Assembly (NCBI RefSeq): GCF_025195095.1
Contig: NZ_JANAVZ010000001.1
Coordinates: forward strand, 602,956-666,955
Direction of reading: 5' to 3'
Source of the DNA: Paracoccus maritimus
GTDB lineage: Bacteria; Pseudomonadota; Alphaproteobacteria; Rhodobacterales; Rhodobacteraceae
DNA: 64,000 nucleotides
Positions within the stretch are counted from its first letter, which is position 1. Every line of letters begins with the position of its first letter. Made by a program: the position numbers and the translations under genes. Positions 45,114 to 59,569 of this stretch are shown here, piece by piece. The notes under the pieces are model-generated. The model worked only from the letters and a program-made list of their open reading frames with translations. It did not search any database and was not told the DNA's origin.

Positions 45114-45953
45114 ATGGAAGCCCCCTCTGCCACCGATCGCCCTGTCCTGACCGACCGCGCGGCGCTGAAGCGTCAGCGCCGGCGCGCGATCCGCGCGGGC
45201 CATGCCGATGTGCTGCACCGCCTTGCCGCGGACGAGATCCACGATAGGCTGGCCGAGATTAACAGATCGTTTACGCAAACCGCCCTGGTGACGGGATTTC
45301 CCGATTTCTGGCGCGCGCGCTTCCCGGATGCGAGGATCGTGGCCGATGATCCGGTGCTGGATCTGCGTCCCGGCGCGCATGATCTTGTGATTCACGCCAT
45401 GTCGCTGCACTGGGCGGACGACCCGGTTGGACAGATCGTGCAGTCGGCACGCGCCCTGCGCGAAGACGGATTGTTCATCGCCGCCTGTCTTGGCGGCCAG
45501 ACCTTGCACGAGGTCCGCCAGGTTCTGGCGCAGGCCGAGGCGGAAGTCACGGGCGGGTTGTCGCCCCGCATCCTGCCGATGGGCGAGATCCGCGACATGG
45601 GCGCGCTGCTGGGACGTGCCGGGCTGGCGCTGCCGGTCGCCGACCTGGTCAGCCAGCGTGCCAGCTATCGCGACCTGATCCATCTCGCGCGCGACTTGCG
45701 CGCCATGGGCGAGGGCAACGCCATGGCCGCCCGCCTGCGCCGTCCGACACGGCGCGAGGTGTTTGCCCGCGCCGCCGCGATCATGGCCGAACATCATCCC
45801 GACCGCGACGATCCGTCCCGTGTCGCAACGACCTTCGATCTGGTCTTTCTGACCGGATGGGCCCCGTCCGAATCGCAGCCCAAACCGCTGCGGCCCGGCT
45901 CTGCCAAGACCCGCCTAGCCGATGCGCTGAACGAAATCAGGAACAAGCCATGA
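45114..45953 (+). CDS. Methyltransferase-like protein with degenerate SAM site
   Basis: 279 residues. The overall layout resembles BioC/NDUFAF5-type class I methyltransferases: DLVIHAMSLHWADDPVGQ (motif post-II), then SARALREDGLFIAACLGGQT and a long helical tail. However the glycine-rich motif I expected before residue 70 (DxGxGxG) is replaced by FTQTALVTGFPDFWRARFPD. It may bind another ligand or have lost catalysis. NDUFAF5-like members help assemble respiratory complex I. It overlaps hemH by ATGA and begins within about five bases of the divergent comF start. Confidence 0.8.
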   Translation: MEAPSATDRPVLTDRAALKRQRRRAIRAGHADVLHRLAADEIHDRLAEINRSFTQTALVTGFPDFWRARFPDARIVADDPVLDLRPGAHDLVIHAMSLHWADDPVGQIVQSARALREDGLFIAACLGGQTLHEVRQVLAQAEAEVTGGLSPRILPMGEIRDMGALLGRAGLALPVADLVSQRASYRDLIHLARDLRAMGEGNAMAARLRRPTRREVFARAAAIMAEHHPDRDDPSRVATTFDLVFLTGWAPSESQPKPLRPGSAKTRLADALNEIRNKP

Positions 45954-46978
45954 CGCCAGACCACGCGCCCGCCGATCACCCCGCGATCCAGCCCGCCAGA
46001 ACCGGCATCCTGATCGCCAATCTGGGCACGCCCGACGGCTATGATTACTGGTCTATGCGTCGCTATCTGAATGAATTCCTGTCCGACCGCCGGGTGATCG
46101 ACCTGCCGCGCTGGAAATGGCAGCCGATCCTGCAGGGCATCATCCTGACCAAGCGACCGTTCAGTTCCGGCGCGAACTACAAGCTGATCTGGAACGAAGA
46201 CAAGGGCGAAAGCCCGCTGATGACGATCACCCGCGATCAGACGGCGGCGCTGCGCGACCGCGCCCAGGCCGAATGGGGCGACAAAGTGATGGTCGAATTC
46301 TGCATGCGCTATGGCAATCCTTCGACCTCGGATGTGCTGGATCGGATGGTGAAGGCCGGCTGTCGGCGGATCGTGTTCCTGCCGCTGTATCCGCAATACG
46401 CCGCGCCGACCTCGGCGACCGCGAACGACCAGTTGTTCAGGGCGCTGATGGAACAGACCTGGCAACCTTCGGTGCGGACCTGTGATCCTTATTTCGACCG
46501 GCCCGACTATATCGCGGCGCTGGCGGGTTCGGTCCGCCGGACCCTGGGGGACAGGGTGCCGTCACGTCTGGTCGCGTCCTATCACGGCATGCCACGGCGA
46601 TACCTGATGCAGGGCGATCCCTATCACTGCCAGTGCCAGAAGACCTCGCGCCTTCTGCAACAGGAGCTTGGCTGGCCCGACGGCGTGATCGACACCACCT
46701 TCCAGTCGGTCTTCGGCCGCGAGGAATGGCTGCGTCCCTATACCGTCGAACATGTCGCCGAACTGGCCCGACAGGGCGTCACCGATATCGCGGTGGTCTC
46801 GCCCGCCTTTGCGGCAGACTGCATCGAAACCCTGGAAGAGATCAACGGAGAGATCCGCGAAAGTTTCGAACACGCAGGCGGCAAGGACTTCACCTATATC
46901 CCGTGCCTGAACGACGACCCGGCTCATATCGAGGTGATGATGTCTGTCATCCGCGACAATATCGGCGGCTGGATCTAG
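45950..46978 (+). CDS. hemH: Ferrochelatase
   Basis: Inserts ferrous iron into protoporphyrin IX, the last step of protoheme synthesis; peripheral membrane enzyme of 342 residues. Family marks: GILIANLGTPDGYDYWS at the start, FLPLYPQYAAPTSAT, the iron-site His in SYHGMPRRYLMQGDPY, and Glu in CIETLEEINGE. The HCQCQKTS segment is typical. There is no C-terminal Fe-S cysteine extension. Its start overlaps the methyltransferase-like gene, and a tRNA-Trp promoter follows 49 bases after the stop. Confidence 0.97.
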   Translation: MTPDHAPADHPAIQPARTGILIANLGTPDGYDYWSMRRYLNEFLSDRRVIDLPRWKWQPILQGIILTKRPFSSGANYKLIWNEDKGESPLMTITRDQTAALRDRAQAEWGDKVMVEFCMRYGNPSTSDVLDRMVKAGCRRIVFLPLYPQYAAPTSATANDQLFRALMEQTWQPSVRTCDPYFDRPDYIAALAGSVRRTLGDRVPSRLVASYHGMPRRYLMQGDPYHCQCQKTSRLLQQELGWPDGVIDTTFQSVFGREEWLRPYTVEHVAELARQGVTDIAVVSPAFAADCIETLEEINGEIRESFEHAGGKDFTYIPCLNDDPAHIEVMMSVIRDNIGGWI

Positions 46979-47027
46979 TGATTCCTGCCCGGTGCACGCC
47001 CGGCGTCATCAGTCGCCGATTGTGTGC

Positions 47028-47056
47028 TTGACGGCGCGCGTCGCAAACCCTATCAG
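47028..47056 (+). promoter_or_regulatory. Promoter of tRNA-Trp
   Basis: TTGACG and TATCAG with a 17-base spacer, ending 11 bases before the first tRNA base. It may also supply transcription of secE-nusG downstream. Confidence 0.72.
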
Positions 47057-47067
47057 GGCTGCGCTGC

Positions 47068-47143
47068 AGGGGTATAGCTCAGTTGGTAGAGCATCGGTCT
47101 CCAAAACCGAGGGTCGTGGGTTCGAGTCCCCCTGCCCCTGCCA
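47068..47143 (+). tRNA. tRNA-Trp (CCA)
   Basis: 76 bases with encoded CCA. Acceptor AGGGGTA/TGCCCCT, D stem GCTC/GAGC, anticodon stem TCGGT/ACCGA with loop CTCCAAA (anticodon CCA at 47101-47103), discriminator G73 as required for Trp. The T stem GTGGG/CCCCC contains one T-C mismatch. Placement just upstream of secE-nusG is a common bacterial arrangement. Confidence 0.96.
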
Positions 47144-47349
47144 GGCCTCCATACATGTCTCGAATTGCCAGGCGATATTGATCGGCAGGGTCGCTCGGCG
47201 GCAGTCGTTTCGGTTGTGTTAACGCGGCGTGCGTTGTCGGTGTACGCGCTGTGCATGTCGTGTGTCCGGCGGGTGCTTTTCCGGTGCGGGCTTGAATCGC
47301 CGCGCGTCGCCAGTTAAATGCCCAACTGAATTTCCGCGAGGAGCCGCAA

Positions 47350-47547
47350 GTGGCCACCAATCCTGTCCAGTTCATCAACCAGGTCCGCGCCGAGGCCGCC
47401 AAGATCACCTGGCCCACCCGCCGCGAGGTCATCACGACCACGATCATGGTCTTCATCATGGCCGCGCTGACCAGTATTTTCTTCTTTCTGGTGGATCTGG
47501 TGATCCGCTTCGGCCTGACCGAAGGGTTGAAGTTCATCAGCGGCTGA
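47350..47547 (+). CDS. secE: Preprotein translocase subunit SecE
   Basis: Essential clamp of the SecYEG channel. It is 65 residues, the short single-TM form. The amphipathic helix FINQVRAEAAKITWPTRREV is the conserved hallmark, followed by one TM (TTTIMVFIMAALTSIFFFLV). It starts at GTG 47350 behind GAGGAG. It lies between tRNA-Trp and nusG, the normal order. Confidence 0.96.
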   Translation: MATNPVQFINQVRAEAAKITWPTRREVITTTIMVFIMAALTSIFFFLVDLVIRFGLTEGLKFISG

Positions 47548-47719
47548 TCCGGGCTTGCAATTCCGGGCGCGTGGCGGTATCTGCCCACGACTGTCCGGTT
47601 GACGGCGTGCATCGAATCCGCATGCGCGCCGATTTCAATTTTGCCGGGCGCATTTGAATTCAAGGGGTTGCCGGCATGTGCAGGTGATTCCCGAAAGACG
47701 AACAGGGGTCGATCGAGAC

Positions 47720-48256
47720 ATGGCAAAGCGTTGGTATTCGGTCAGCGTCCTGTCGAACTTCGAGAAGAAGGTCGCCGAGGCGATTCGTCAGGCGGCATCC
47801 GAGAAGGGCCTTGAAGAGCAGATCGACGAGGTGCTGGTCCCGACCGAGGAGGTCATCGAGATCCGCCGCGGCAAGAAGGTGACGTCCGAGCGTCGTTTCA
47901 TGCCCGGCTATGTGCTGGTCCACATGGACATGTCGGATCGGACCTATCATCTGGTGAACTCGATCAACCGGGTCACCGGCTTTCTCGGATCGCAGGGCAA
48001 GCCCATGCCCATGCGTGACGAAGAGGTGAACACCATCCTTCACCGCACCGGCGATGGCGACGAGGCTGCACCGCGCAACCTGATCCGCTTTGACGTGGGC
48101 GAGAAGGTGAATGTGACCGATGGCCCCTTCGAGGGCTTTTCGGGCATGGTCGAAGAGGTTGACGAAGCGGCGTCGCGGATCAAGGTCACCGTTTCGATCT
48201 TCGGCCGGCCGACCCCGGTCGAACTGGAATTCACGCAGGTCGCCAAGACCGCGTGA
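47720..48256 (+). CDS. nusG: Transcription antitermination factor NusG
   Basis: Binds RNA polymerase and couples it to Rho or to the ribosome. It has 178 residues: an NGN domain (KRWYSVSVLSNFEKKVAEAI; VEIRRGKKV-like IEIRRGKKVTSERRF; MPGYVLVHMDM) and a C-terminal KOW domain (VGEKVNVTDGPFEGFSGMV). ATG 47720 is chosen by homology. It is 172 bases after secE, longer than usual. Confidence 0.97.
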   Translation: MAKRWYSVSVLSNFEKKVAEAIRQAASEKGLEEQIDEVLVPTEEVIEIRRGKKVTSERRFMPGYVLVHMDMSDRTYHLVNSINRVTGFLGSQGKPMPMRDEEVNTILHRTGDGDEAAPRNLIRFDVGEKVNVTDGPFEGFSGMVEEVDEAASRIKVTVSIFGRPTPVELEFTQVAKTA

Positions 48257-48361
48257 TTGGTTGCGGGAGGCGCCGGTCCCTTCGGGGATACGGGCCGTAC
48301 CGCTAAGTCGGCCCCGCAAGTCCGGTCAAGGGCAGGGGCGTGATGATAAGGAGAAGGCCAC

Positions 48362-48814
48362 ATGGCCAAGAAAGTCGTCGGGCAGCTGAAGCTGCAAATC
48401 AAGGCGGGTCAGGCGAACCCGTCGCCCCCCGTTGGCCCCGCACTGGGTCAGCGCGGTATCAACATCATGGAATTCTGCAAGGCGTTCAACGCCAAGACGC
48501 AGGAGATGGAGCAGGGTTCCCCCGTTCCGGTCGTGATCACCTACTACGCCGACAAGTCGTTCACCTTCGAGACGAAGACGCCGCCGGCGTCCTTCCTGCT
48601 GAAGAAAGCAGCCGGCCTGAAGCCGGTGGGCAAGCGCAACCGCGCCAAGGGTTCGGAAAAGCCCGGTCGCGCGACCGCTGGCTATGTGACCGTCAAGCAG
48701 GTGCGCGAGATCGCCGAGTCGAAGATGACGGATCTTTCCGCCAATGACGTCGATCAGGCGATGAAGATCATTCTGGGTTCGGCCCGTTCGATCGGTATCG
48801 AGGTGAAAGGCTAA
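48362..48814 (+). CDS. rplK: Ribosomal protein L11
   Basis: 150 residues; part of the GTPase-associated centre with 23S rRNA and L10-L12. Signatures are [20 protein letters not shown] at the N-terminus with the conserved proline pair and [20 protein letters not shown] in the rRNA-binding domain. AAGGAG precedes ATG 48362. Three bases separate its stop from the rplA start. Confidence 0.98.
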   Translation: MAKKVVGQLKLQIKAGQANPSPPVGPALGQRGINIMEFCKAFNAKTQEMEQGSPVPVVITYYADKSFTFETKTPPASFLLKKAAGLKPVGKRNRAKGSEKPGRATAGYVTVKQVREIAESKMTDLSANDVDQAMKIILGSARSIGIEVKG

Positions 48815-48817
48815 GCC

Positions 48818-49516
48818 ATGGCGAAGATTGCGAAGAAAAAAGCCGCGGCCCGCGCCGCCTTTGAAGGCAAGACCAACGTCAGCGTCGAGGATGCCGTCAA
48901 GCTGGTCAAGGGCTCGGCCTCGGCCAAGTTCGACGAAACCATCGAGATCGCGCTGAACCTGGGTGTCGATCCGCGTCACGCTGACCAGATGGTCCGCGGC
49001 GTCGTGACGCTGCCCGCCGGCACCGGCAAGGATGTGCGCGTGGCCGTGTTCGCCCGTGGTCCCAAGGCTGACGAAGCCAAGGCAGCGGGTGCGGACATCG
49101 TCGGCGCCGAGGACCTGATGGAAACGATCCAGTCAGGCAAGATCGAGTTCGACCGTTGCATCGCGACGCCGGACATGATGCCGCTGGTCGGCCGTCTGGG
49201 CAAGATTCTGGGCCCGCGCAACCTGATGCCGAACCCCAAGGTCGGCACGGTGACGATGGATGTCGCGAATGCCGTCAAGGCCGCCAAGGGTGGTGAGGTT
49301 CAGTTCAAGGCCGAGAAGGCGGGCGTTGTCCATGCCGGCATCGGCAAGGTCAGCTTCGACGAAGACAAGCTGGCTCAGAACCTGCGTGCCTTCGTGGACG
49401 CGGTACAGAAGGCCAAGCCCTCGGGCGCGAAAGGGACCTACATGAAAAAGGTCTCCATCAGCTCGACCATGGGGCCGGGCGTTTCGGTGGACGTCGCTTC
49501 GGCGACCGCCAATTAA
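48818..49516 (+). CDS. rplA: Ribosomal protein L1
   Basis: 232 residues; forms the mobile L1 stalk at the E site and represses its own L11-L1 operon in many bacteria. Signatures: [39 protein letters not shown], and [15 protein letters not shown] at the C-terminus. Overlap with the upstream region is minimal, indicating co-translation with rplK. Confidence 0.98.
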   Translation: MAKIAKKKAAARAAFEGKTNVSVEDAVKLVKGSASAKFDETIEIALNLGVDPRHADQMVRGVVTLPAGTGKDVRVAVFARGPKADEAKAAGADIVGAEDLMETIQSGKIEFDRCIATPDMMPLVGRLGKILGPRNLMPNPKVGTVTMDVANAVKAAKGGEVQFKAEKAGVVHAGIGKVSFDEDKLAQNLRAFVDAVQKAKPSGAKGTYMKKVSISSTMGPGVSVDVASATAN

Positions 49517-49757
49517 GGAATTTCCCGGCCTGTAAGCCGGGAATGACGGGGCTGCCGAAACGCCGCCCCGTCCTGTCCGAGACGGAGGGTGCCGCGGTCC
49601 GCAAGGACCAAGGCTTAATGTCCTTCCTGAGATGGGAACAAGCATTTTTCCGAAGGTTGAACCTTCGGGCGATCTTGTCCCTCACGGACCCGATCCGGTC
49701 CCTCGGGGCCGGAACAAAGTGAGAGCCGGGGGGAAACCCCCATATTGGAGTGAAACC
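49517..49757 (+). promoter_or_regulatory. L10 leader (rplJL mRNA leader)
   Basis: 241 bases between rplA and rplJ with rich potential structure. There is a 7-bp hairpin CCGAAGG/CCTTCGG (49650-49668), a C/G-rich imperfect stem around 49690-49715, and a GGGGG-AAA-CCCCC stem (49731-49743) just before the rplJ ribosome site. Position and length match the L10(L12)4 autoregulatory leader of this operon. A detailed match to the family model was not run. Confidence 0.65.
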
Positions 49758-50273
49758 GTGGATAGAGCACAAAAAGAACAGGTGGTCGATGAACTCGGCC
49801 AGATCTTTGAAAGCTCTGGCGTCGTGGTGGTTGCCCACTACGAGGGAATGACGGTTGCGCAAATGCAGGACCTGCGAGCGAAGATGCGCGAAGCAGGTGG
49901 TGCGGTGCGTGTTGCCAAGAACAAGCTCGCCAAGATCGCCCTGGAAGGTAAGCCTTGCGCAAGCATCGCCGACTACCTGACGGGCATGACCGTGTTGTCC
50001 TTCTCGGAAGACCCTGTGGCTGCGGCCAAGGTCTGCCAGGAATACGCCAAGGGGAACGAGAAATTCGTGATCCTGGGCGGTGCCATGGGCGACTCGGCGC
50101 TGGATCCGGCCGGTGTGAAAGCCGTGGCCGCCATGCCGTCGCGTGACGAGCTTATTGCTTCGATCGTGTCCTGCATCGGCGCCCCTGCTTCCAACATCGC
50201 CGGTGCGATCGGCGCGCCTGCAAGCAACATCGCGGGCATCCTCAGCACTCTGGAAGAGCGCGAGGCTGCTTGA
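49758..50273 (+). CDS. rplJ: Ribosomal protein L10
   Basis: 171 residues; anchors L7/L12 dimers to the stalk base. It starts [20 protein letters not shown] and contains [17 protein letters not shown] and [10 protein letters not shown], typical of the family; the C-terminal helix that carries L12 dimers ends LEEREAA. It starts at GTG 49758 behind GGAG, seven bases after the last leader stem. An upstream frame extension covers only the leader. Confidence 0.97.
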   Translation: MDRAQKEQVVDELGQIFESSGVVVVAHYEGMTVAQMQDLRAKMREAGGAVRVAKNKLAKIALEGKPCASIADYLTGMTVLSFSEDPVAAAKVCQEYAKGNEKFVILGGAMGDSALDPAGVKAVAAMPSRDELIASIVSCIGAPASNIAGAIGAPASNIAGILSTLEEREAA

Positions 50274-50339
50274 CGCAACCCTTTCCCGACTGGTGGTTGA
50301 ATACCCGACGTTGGAACACTAACTGGAAAGAACGGAAAA

Positions 50340-50714
50340 ATGGCTGATCTGAAGAAACTCGCCGAAGAAATCGTGGGCCTGACCCTGCTGGAAGCCCAAG
50401 AACTGAAAACCATCCTGAAAGACGAATACGGCATCGAGCCGGCTGCCGGTGGCGCCGTCATGATGGCCGGTCCGGCTGCTGGCGCTGAAGAAGCTGCCGA
50501 AGAGAAGACCGAATTCGACGTCGTTCTGGTCGAGGCCGGTGCCAGCAAGATCAACGTGATCAAGGAAGTGCGCGGCATCACCGGTCTGGGCCTGAAAGAA
50601 GCCAAGGACCTGGTCGAAGCTGGTGGCAAGGTCAAGGAAGGCGCCAACAAGGACGAAGCCGAAGAAATCAAGAAAAAGCTCGAAGCGGCTGGCGCCAAGG
50701 TCGAGCTGAAGTAA
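50340..50714 (+). CDS. rplL: Ribosomal protein L7/L12
   Basis: 124 residues; multi-copy stalk protein that recruits translational GTPases. It has an N-terminal dimer helix ([20 protein letters not shown]), an Ala/Gly hinge ([18 protein letters not shown]) and a C-terminal domain ([20 protein letters not shown]). It lies 66 bases after rplJ, as normal. Confidence 0.98.
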   Translation: MADLKKLAEEIVGLTLLEAQELKTILKDEYGIEPAAGGAVMMAGPAAGAEEAAEEKTEFDVVLVEAGASKINVIKEVRGITGLGLKEAKDLVEAGGKVKEGANKDEAEEIKKKLEAAGAKVELK

Positions 50715-50738
50715 TCGGCTTTCTTGCTGGATGAATGT

Positions 50739-50767
50739 GGCAGGGTCCGGGCTTTCCCGGTCCCTGC
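50739..50767 (+). other. Hairpin in rplL-rpoB gap
   Basis: Stem GGCAGGG-T-CCGGG / CCCGG-T-CCCTGCC, 12 pairs with one T-T mismatch and a four-base loop, 25 bases after rplL. It has no T tract. It sits where many bacteria have a partial terminator or RNase III processing site that lowers rpoBC relative to ribosomal protein genes. The rest of the 235-base gap has no gene. Confidence 0.6.
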
Positions 50768-50949
50768 CGAATCTGTCTTGAAGGGCGATTTGGACGATCC
50801 GTCGCAGACCTTCCTTCAGGGCATGTTCGAGGTTCGGGAGCCACGCGGTGGGACGCGCGGCACGAATGGAACCTCACCCCTGCATTCGTAGGCCGCATCC
50901 GGGGGCCCCGACCCGGATCGCGCGCGAAGACGAAAGGTGACAAGACCCC

Positions 50950-55095
<4,146 letters not shown>

Positions 55096-55148
55096 GGGCT
55101 GCGGCCCTCACCCGTCCCCACCCCCGTGCCCTTCATTAGGATTTGAAA

Positions 55149-58100
55149 ATGAACCAGGAACTTGCCACCAACCCCCTGAACCCGCTGGCCCCGCCGCGGC
55201 AGTTCGACGAAATCAAGATCTCGCTGGCCTCGCCGGAAGAAATTCTGGCCTGGTCCTTCGGCGAGGTGAAGAAGCCCGAAACCATCAACTACCGCACGTT
55301 CAAGCCGGAACGTGACGGCCTGTTCTGCGCGCGCATCTTCGGTCCGATCAAGGACTACGAATGCCTGTGCGGCAAGTACAAGCGCATGAAGTATCGCGGC
55401 CTGGTCTGCGAGAAATGCGGCGTCGAAGTCACCTTGCAGAAAGTCCGCCGCGAGCGGATGGGCCATATCGAACTGGCCGCGCCGGTCGCGCATATCTGGT
55501 TCCTGAAATCGCTGCCGTCCCGCATCGGCCTGATGCTGGACATGACGCTGCGCGATCTGGAACGCATCCTCTACTTCGAGAACTATGTCGTCATCGAGCC
55601 GGGCCTGACCGACCTGACCTATGGCCAGTTGCTGAGCGAAGAGGAATATCTGGACGCGCAGGACAGCTATGGCGCCGATGCCTTCACCGCCGATATCGGC
55701 GCCGAGGCGATCCGCGCGATGCTCGCCAATATCGATCTGGCGGCGACCGCTGAACAGCTGCGCGAGGATCTGAAAGAGGCGACGGGCGAACTGAAGCCGA
55801 AGAAGATCATCAAGCGGCTGAAGATCGTCGAGTCGTTTCTGGAATCCGGCAACCGTCCGGAATGGATGGTCCTGACCGTAATTCCGGTCATTCCGCCGGA
55901 ACTGCGTCCGCTGGTGCCGCTGGACGGCGGCCGGTTCGCCACGTCGGACCTGAACGACCTGTACCGCCGCGTGATCAACAGGAACAACCGTCTGAAGCGG
56001 CTGATCGAGCTGCGCGCGCCCGACATCATCGTGCGCAACGAAAAGCGCATGCTGCAGGAATCGGTCGATGCGCTGTTCGACAACGGCCGTCGAGGCCGCG
56101 TCATCACCGGGAACAACCGCCGCCCTCTCAAGTCGCTGTCGGACATGCTTAAGGGCAAGCAGGGTCGCTTCCGCCAGAACCTTCTGGGCAAGCGGGTCGA
56201 CTTTTCGGGCCGTTCGGTCATCGTGACCGGCCCGGAACTGAAGCTGCACCAGTGCGGCCTGCCAAAGAAGATGGCTTTGGAGCTGTTCAAGCCGTTCATC
56301 TATTCGCGGCTTGAGGCGAAGGGCCTGTCCAGCACGGTCAAGCAGGCCAAGAAGCTGGTCGAGAAGGAACGCCCCGAGGTCTGGGACATCCTGGACGAAG
56401 TCATCCGCGAGCATCCGGTTCTGCTGAACCGCGCGCCCACGCTGCACCGTCTGGGCATCCAGGCATTCGAGCCGATCCTGATCGAGGGCAAGGCGATCCA
56501 GCTGCACCCGCTGGTCTGTTCGGCCTTCAACGCCGATTTCGACGGCGACCAGATGGCCGTGCACGTCCCGCTGTCGCTGGAAGCGCAGCTGGAAGCGCGC
56601 GTCCTGATGATGTCGACGAACAACGTTCTGTCGCCCGCCAACGGCGCGCCGATCATCGTCCCGTCGCAGGACATGGTTCTGGGCCTGTATTATGTCTCGA
56701 TGATGCGCGAGGGCATGAAGGGCGAGGGCATGGCCTTCTCGAATATCGAAGAGGTCGAACATGCCCTGGCCGCGGGCGAGGTGCATCTGCACGCCAAGAT
56801 CATGGCGCGCATTCGCCAGATCGACGAGAACGGAAACGAGGTCATCCGCCGGTTTGAAACGACGCCGGGCCGTGTGCGCCTGGGCGCGCTGCTGCCGATG
56901 AATGCCAAGGCCCCGTTCGAACTGGTCAACCGCCTTCTGCGCAAGAAGGACATCCAGAACGTCATCGACACCGTCTATCGCTATTGCGGTCAGAAAGAGT
57001 CGGTCATCTTCTGCGACCAGATCATGTCGCTTGGCTTCCGCGAGGCATTCCGCGCGGGCATCAGCTTCGGCAAGAACGACATGGTCGTTCCCGACAACAA
57101 GTGGGACATCGTCGGCGAAGTCCAGGAACAGGTGAAAGAGTTCGAACAGCAATATCTGGACGGCCTCATCACCCAGGGCGAAAAGTACAACAAGGTCGTG
57201 GACGCGTGGTCGAAATGCAACGACCGCGTGACCGAGGCCATGATGTCGACGATCTCGGCCACCAAGAAGGACGAGAGCGGCGCCGAGATGGAGCCGAACA
57301 GCGTCTATATGATGGCGCATTCGGGTGCTCGGGGTTCGGTCAACCAGATGAAGCAGCTGGGTGGCATGCGCGGCCTGATGGCCAAGCCGTCGGGCGAGAT
57401 CATCGAGACGCCGATCATCTCGAACTTCAAGGAAGGTCTGACCGTTCTTGAATACTTCAACTCGACCCACGGTGCCCGGAAGGGTCTGTCGGATACCGCG
57501 TTGAAGACCGCGAACTCGGGCTATCTGACCCGTCGTCTGGTGGACGTGGCACAGGACTGCATCATCCGCGAACATGATTGCGGAACCGAGCAGGCCATCA
57601 CCGCCTCGGCCGCCGTCAACGATGGTGAGGTCATCGCCCCGCTGTCCGAGCGTATTCTGGGACGCACCGCGGCCGAGGATGTGCTGGTCCCCGGCGAGGA
57701 CGAGATCATCATTCGCGGTGGCGAGCTGATCGACGAACGCAAGGCCGATGCGATCGAACAGGCGGGCGTGCAAAGCGTCCGCATCCGTTCGGCGCTGACC
57801 TGCGAATCCGAGGATGGCGTCTGCGCGCTATGCTATGGTCGCGATTTGGCACGCGGCACGCTGGTCAATATCGGCGAGGCGGTGGGCATTATCGCCGCCC
57901 AGTCGATCGGCGAGCCGGGCACCCAGCTGACGATGCGGACCTTCCACATCGGCGGCATCGCACAGGGTGGTCAGCAGTCCTTCCAGGCCGCCTCGCACGA
58001 GGGCACGGTCCAGTTCCGCAACGAAAGCGTGCTGGAAAATGCCAACGGCGAGATGGTGGTCATGTCGCGCAACATGCAGCTGATGATCATGGATGATCAG

Positions 58101-59390
58101 GGGCAGGAACGCGCCAGTCACAAGTTGTTCTACGGCAGCAAGCTGTTCGTGAAGGACGGTGACCGCGTCATCCGCGGCGCCAAGCTGTACGAATGGGATC
58201 CCTATACCCTGCCGATCATCGCCGAAAAGGGCGGCGTGGCGAAGTTCGTCGATCTTGCCACGGGCCTGTCGGTCCGCGACGAGACCGACGAGGCAACCGG
58301 CATGACCCAGAAGATCGTGACGGACTGGCGGTCGGCGCCCAAGGGCAACGACCTCAAGCCCGAGATCATCATCATGGATGCCAACGGCGAACCGGTGCGC
58401 AACGATCAGGGCAACCCGGTCAGCTATCCGATGTCGGTCGATGCCATTCTGTCGGTCGAGGACGGTCAGGACATCCGCCCGGGCGACGTCGTCGCGCGTA
58501 TTCCGCGCGAGGGTGCCAAGACCAAGGACATCACCGGGGGTCTGCCCCGCGTGGCGGAACTGTTTGAGGCACGTCGTCCGAAGGATCACGCCATCATCGC
58601 CGAAATCGACGGCTATGTGCGCTTTGGAAAGGACTACAAGAACAAGCGCCGCATCGCCATCGAGCCGTCAGCGGAAGGTCAGGAGCCCGTCGAATACATG
58701 GTGCCGAAAGGCAAGCACATCCCGGTGCAGGAAGGCGACTTCGTGCAGAAGGGTGACTACATTATGGACGGCAACCCGGCACCGCACGACATTCTGCGGA
58801 TCATGGGGATCGAGGCGTTGGCCGACTACCTCATCGACGAGGTGCAGGATGTCTATCGACTGCAGGGTGTGAAGATCAACGACAAGCACATCGAGGTGAT
58901 CGTTCGCCAGATGCTGCAGAAGATCGAGATCATCGACAGCGGCGATACAACGCTGTTGAAGGGCGAGCATGTCGAACGCGACGAGTTCGAGGAGGAGAAC
59001 GCCAAGATCGAAGCCAAGGGGGGCCGCCCGGCCTCGGGCGAGCCGGTGCTTCTGGGCATCACCAAGGCGTCGCTGCAGACCCGCAGCTTCATCTCGGCCG
59101 CCTCGTTCCAGGAAACGACGCGCGTGCTGACCGAGGCTGCCGTTCAAGGCAAGCGCGACAAGCTGGTTGGTCTGAAGGAAAACGTCATCGTCGGCCGGCT
59201 GATCCCGGCAGGCACCGGCGGGGCCACCGCGCGTGTTCGCCGCATCGCCAGCGAACGCGATGCCGAGGTGATCGAGGCGCGCCGCGCCGAGGCCGAGGCT
59301 GCCGCCGCGCTGGCGGCGCCGGAACCCGCGATGGATCAACCGGCATCCGAAAGCAGTGTCGCGGATGTGCACGAGCACAGCGAAGACTGA
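55149..59390 (+). CDS. rpoC: RNA polymerase subunit beta-prime
   Basis: 1413 residues. N-terminal zinc ribbon in [20 protein letters not shown], catalytic magnesium loop [14 protein letters not shown], bridge helix and trigger loop ([18 protein letters not shown]), and second zinc site [13 protein letters not shown]. The tail is Ala/Glu-rich ([19 protein letters not shown]). ATG 55149 with AGGA eight bases upstream is preferred over an in-frame TTG at 55143. A strong terminator follows. Confidence 0.99.
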   Translation: MNQELATNPLNPLAPPRQFDEIKISLASPEEILAWSFGEVKKPETINYRTFKPERDGLFCARIFGPIKDYECLCGKYKRMKYRGLVCEKCGVEVTLQKVRRERMGHIELAAPVAHIWFLKSLPSRIGLMLDMTLRDLERILYFENYVVIEPGLTDLTYGQLLSEEEYLDAQDSYGADAFTADIGAEAIRAMLANIDLAATAEQLREDLKEATGELKPKKIIKRLKIVESFLESGNRPEWMVLTVIPVIPPELRPLVPLDGGRFATSDLNDLYRRVINRNNRLKRLIELRAPDIIVRNEKRMLQESVDALFDNGRRGRVITGNNRRPLKSLSDMLKGKQGRFRQNLLGKRVDFSGRSVIVTGPELKLHQCGLPKKMALELFKPFIYSRLEAKGLSSTVKQAKKLVEKERPEVWDILDEVIREHPVLLNRAPTLHRLGIQAFEPILIEGKAIQLHPLVCSAFNADFDGDQMAVHVPLSLEAQLEARVLMMSTNNVLSPANGAPIIVPSQDMVLGLYYVSMMREGMKGEGMAFSNIEEVEHALAAGEVHLHAKIMARIRQIDENGNEVIRRFETTPGRVRLGALLPMNAKAPFELVNRLLRKKDIQNVIDTVYRYCGQKESVIFCDQIMSLGFREAFRAGISFGKNDMVVPDNKWDIVGEVQEQVKEFEQQYLDGLITQGEKYNKVVDAWSKCNDRVTEAMMSTISATKKDESGAEMEPNSVYMMAHSGARGSVNQMKQLGGMRGLMAKPSGEIIETPIISNFKEGLTVLEYFNSTHGARKGLSDTALKTANSGYLTRRLVDVAQDCIIREHDCGTEQAITASAAVNDGEVIAPLSERILGRTAAEDVLVPGEDEIIIRGGELIDERKADAIEQAGVQSVRIRSALTCESEDGVCALCYGRDLARGTLVNIGEAVGIIAAQSIGEPGTQLTMRTFHIGGIAQGGQQSFQAASHEGTVQFRNESVLENANGEMVVMSRNMQLMIMDDQGQERASHKLFYGSKLFVKDGDRVIRGAKLYEWDPYTLPIIAEKGGVAKFVDLATGLSVRDETDEATGMTQKIVTDWRSAPKGNDLKPEIIIMDANGEPVRNDQGNPVSYPMSVDAILSVEDGQDIRPGDVVARIPREGAKTKDITGGLPRVAELFEARRPKDHAIIAEIDGYVRFGKDYKNKRRIAIEPSAEGQEPVEYMVPKGKHIPVQEGDFVQKGDYIMDGNPAPHDILRIMGIEALADYLIDEVQDVYRLQGVKINDKHIEVIVRQMLQKIEIIDSGDTTLLKGEHVERDEFEEENAKIEAKGGRPASGEPVLLGITKASLQTRSFISAASFQETTRVLTEAAVQGKRDKLVGLKENVIVGRLIPAGTGGATARVRRIASERDAEVIEARRAEAEAAAALAAPEPAMDQPASESSVADVHEHSED

Positions 59391-59410
59391 GATCGCTGAC
59401 ATGAACTGAG

Positions 59411-59439
59411 AAAGGCCCGGCCATATCGGCCGGGCCTTT
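59411..59439 (+). terminator. Terminator of rpoBC operon
   Basis: 12-bp perfect stem AAAGGCCCGGCC / GGCCGGGCCTTT with a five-base loop (ATATC), followed by CTTG. It begins 21 bases after the rpoC stop. Confidence 0.9.
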
Positions 59440-59569
59440 CTTGTCTGAAATCCCCGGGCCAGCATGTCATGGTCGTGGCGGGACGCGTTGCCCATCGGAC
59501 GGGCAAGGGGCTTTCAAGTCACCGCGTCTGGCCCTATCGCAGGAATGTCCGGTAATCTCACGGTGTTTC

